From an uncultured Hyphomicrobiales bacterium (GTDB lineage Bacteria > Pseudomonadota > Alphaproteobacteria > Rhizobiales > Xanthobacteraceae), in contig CAITEM010000606.1 of assembly GCA_903891395.1 (NCBI GenBank), positions 1-7,840 on the forward strand: a stretch of DNA of 7,840 nucleotides, read 5' to 3'. Below are positions 7,255 to 7,840 of this stretch, one piece after another. Position 1 is the stretch's first letter. Every line of letters begins with the position of its first letter. The notes beneath the pieces are model-generated. The model saw nothing but the letters and a program-made list of their open reading frames with translations. It was not told the origin of the DNA and ran no database searches. The translations under genes were made by a program, and so were the position numbers.

Positions 7255-7719
7255 ATGCTCGACACCAGCTTCGCCCTCACGCTTCACATCCTCGGCGCCG
7301 TGGTCTGGGTCGGCGGCATGTTTGCGGCCTATCTCTGCCTGCGCCCCGCCGCGGCCGTGCTTGAAGGCCCGCAACGCCTGCAATTGTGGCGCGGTTTTTT
7401 CGCCAAATTTTTCATCTGGGTCTGGGTGTCGATTCTGCTGCTGCTCGGCAGCGGGTTCTGGATGCTGGTCGCGACGTTCGGCGGCTTCAAAGGCGCGCCG
7501 ATGTACATCAACATCATGATGCTGCTCGGCCTGATCATGGTCGCGCTTTTCGTCTGGCTGTTCCATGGCCCGTGGCTGAAATTCAAGCGCGCGGTTGACG
7601 CCAAGGATTGGGCGGCCGCGGCCGGTCACATCGGCCTGATCGCCAAGATCATCCAGATCAATCTGCCGCTGGGGCTGATCGTGGTGATCGTCGGCGGCAC
7701 CGGACGGTTTTGGGGCTAG
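7255..7719 (+). CDS. CopD-like four-helix inner-membrane protein
   Basis: This 154-residue protein is almost entirely hydrophobic, with about four membrane helices (roughly residues 5-27, 50-74, 83-104 and 126-147). The first helix holds HILGAVVWVGGMFA (11-24) followed by LRPAAA (29-34), the pattern of the CopD domain, where the histidine and the WxGG turn are conserved; conserved histidines suggest metal or heme binding. CopD proteins are linked to copper uptake, but small stand-alone members like this one are of uncertain function. No CopC or other copper gene is in view, and cytochrome-b-like or HemJ-like roles cannot be ruled out. The frame is open far upstream, but the ATG at 7255 gives the family start; the ribosome site is weak (GAGAAC). 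The gene is divergent from the monooxygenase, and no clear terminator follows. Confidence 0.75.
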   Translation: MLDTSFALTLHILGAVVWVGGMFAAYLCLRPAAAVLEGPQRLQLWRGFFAKFFIWVWVSILLLLGSGFWMLVATFGGFKGAPMYINIMMLLGLIMVALFVWLFHGPWLKFKRAVDAKDWAAAAGHIGLIAKIIQINLPLGLIVVIVGGTGRFWG

Positions 7720-7783
7720 CGCCGGGGCCTCACGGCAACAACAGCGTCGCAGCCAGCCAACGACTCTCAAGCCACATTGACGT

Positions 7784-7840
7784 ATGGCCAAGCGGCGATA
7801 TTCATGGGCGCGCCGAAGCGCGGCCGCCCTGATCGATGCC
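7784..7840 (+). CDS. Possible gene start at right edge (partial, unidentified)
   Basis: From ATG at 7784 the frame stays open to the window's end and reads MAKRRYSWARRSAAALIDA. The basic start followed by an ALID-type helix is reminiscent of the N-terminus of alphaproteobacterial DUF721/DciA proteins, but 19 residues are too few to decide. There is no good ribosome site. A second ATG at 7804 in another frame (MGAPKRGRPDRC) is an equally short alternative. The 64 nt between the CopD-like stop and this ATG show no clear signal. Confidence 0.25.
   Translation, partial: MAKRRYSWARRSAAALIDA

Noticed and set aside
7216..7791. Minus-strand frame of 191 codons over the CopD-like gene
   Set aside because: It is antisense to a clear membrane protein, rich in Asp/Gln/His as expected from reversed hydrophobic codons, and has no ribosome site.

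Overview
This 7.8 kb window is high-GC chromosomal DNA that looks like an alphaproteobacterium of the Hyphomicrobiales (Rhizobiales), probably near the Bradyrhizobium/Xanthobacteraceae side. The reasons are the alphaproteobacterial forms of KdsB and PheA, a CycM-type membrane-anchored cytochrome c divergent from kdsB-pheA, a YejA-type binding protein followed by a second Tat-like signal sequence, and a C/G-rich palindromic intergenic repeat of the kind common in these genomes. The genus is an inference. No phage, insertion sequence, CRISPR array, tRNA or rRNA gene is visible.

Layout. Positions 1-2064 (minus strand) belong to a peptide-type ABC importer operon: a complete Tat-exported binding protein (178-2064), an intercistronic palindromic repeat (42-165), and the first 12 codons of what appears to be a second Tat-exported protein running off the left edge, apparently with a CTG start. 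Positions 2187-2215 hold a strong intrinsic terminator for the next minus-strand gene, a CycM-like cytochrome c (2237-2857). From a 183-nt divergent region, kdsB (CMP-Kdo synthesis for lipopolysaccharide) and pheA (prephenate dehydratase for phenylalanine) run on the plus strand, probably as one transcript. pheA converges on a minus-strand transglutaminase-like gene with only 6 nt between the stop codons. Upstream of that gene, on the same strand, are a small His-rich protein of the eRF1-domain-3-like 'translational machinery protein' type and a stand-alone FAD monooxygenase of the VioD/anthraniloyl-CoA monooxygenase type. A small CopD-like membrane protein is divergent from the monooxygenase. 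A possible gene start lies at the right edge.

How it fits together. Most of the window is ordinary housekeeping and metabolic content: peptide uptake, electron transport, envelope sugar activation, aromatic amino acid synthesis. The most interesting signals are regulatory. An FNR/FixK-like site with an exactly spaced -10 hexamer lies in front of the small His-rich gene and overlaps the monooxygenase stop codon, suggesting oxygen-responsive expression of that gene and perhaps of the transglutaminase-like gene after it. At the left edge, a palindromic repeat supplies, and could sequester, the Shine-Dalgarno sequence of a gene that seems to start at CTG. I found no convincing wholly new multi-gene system.
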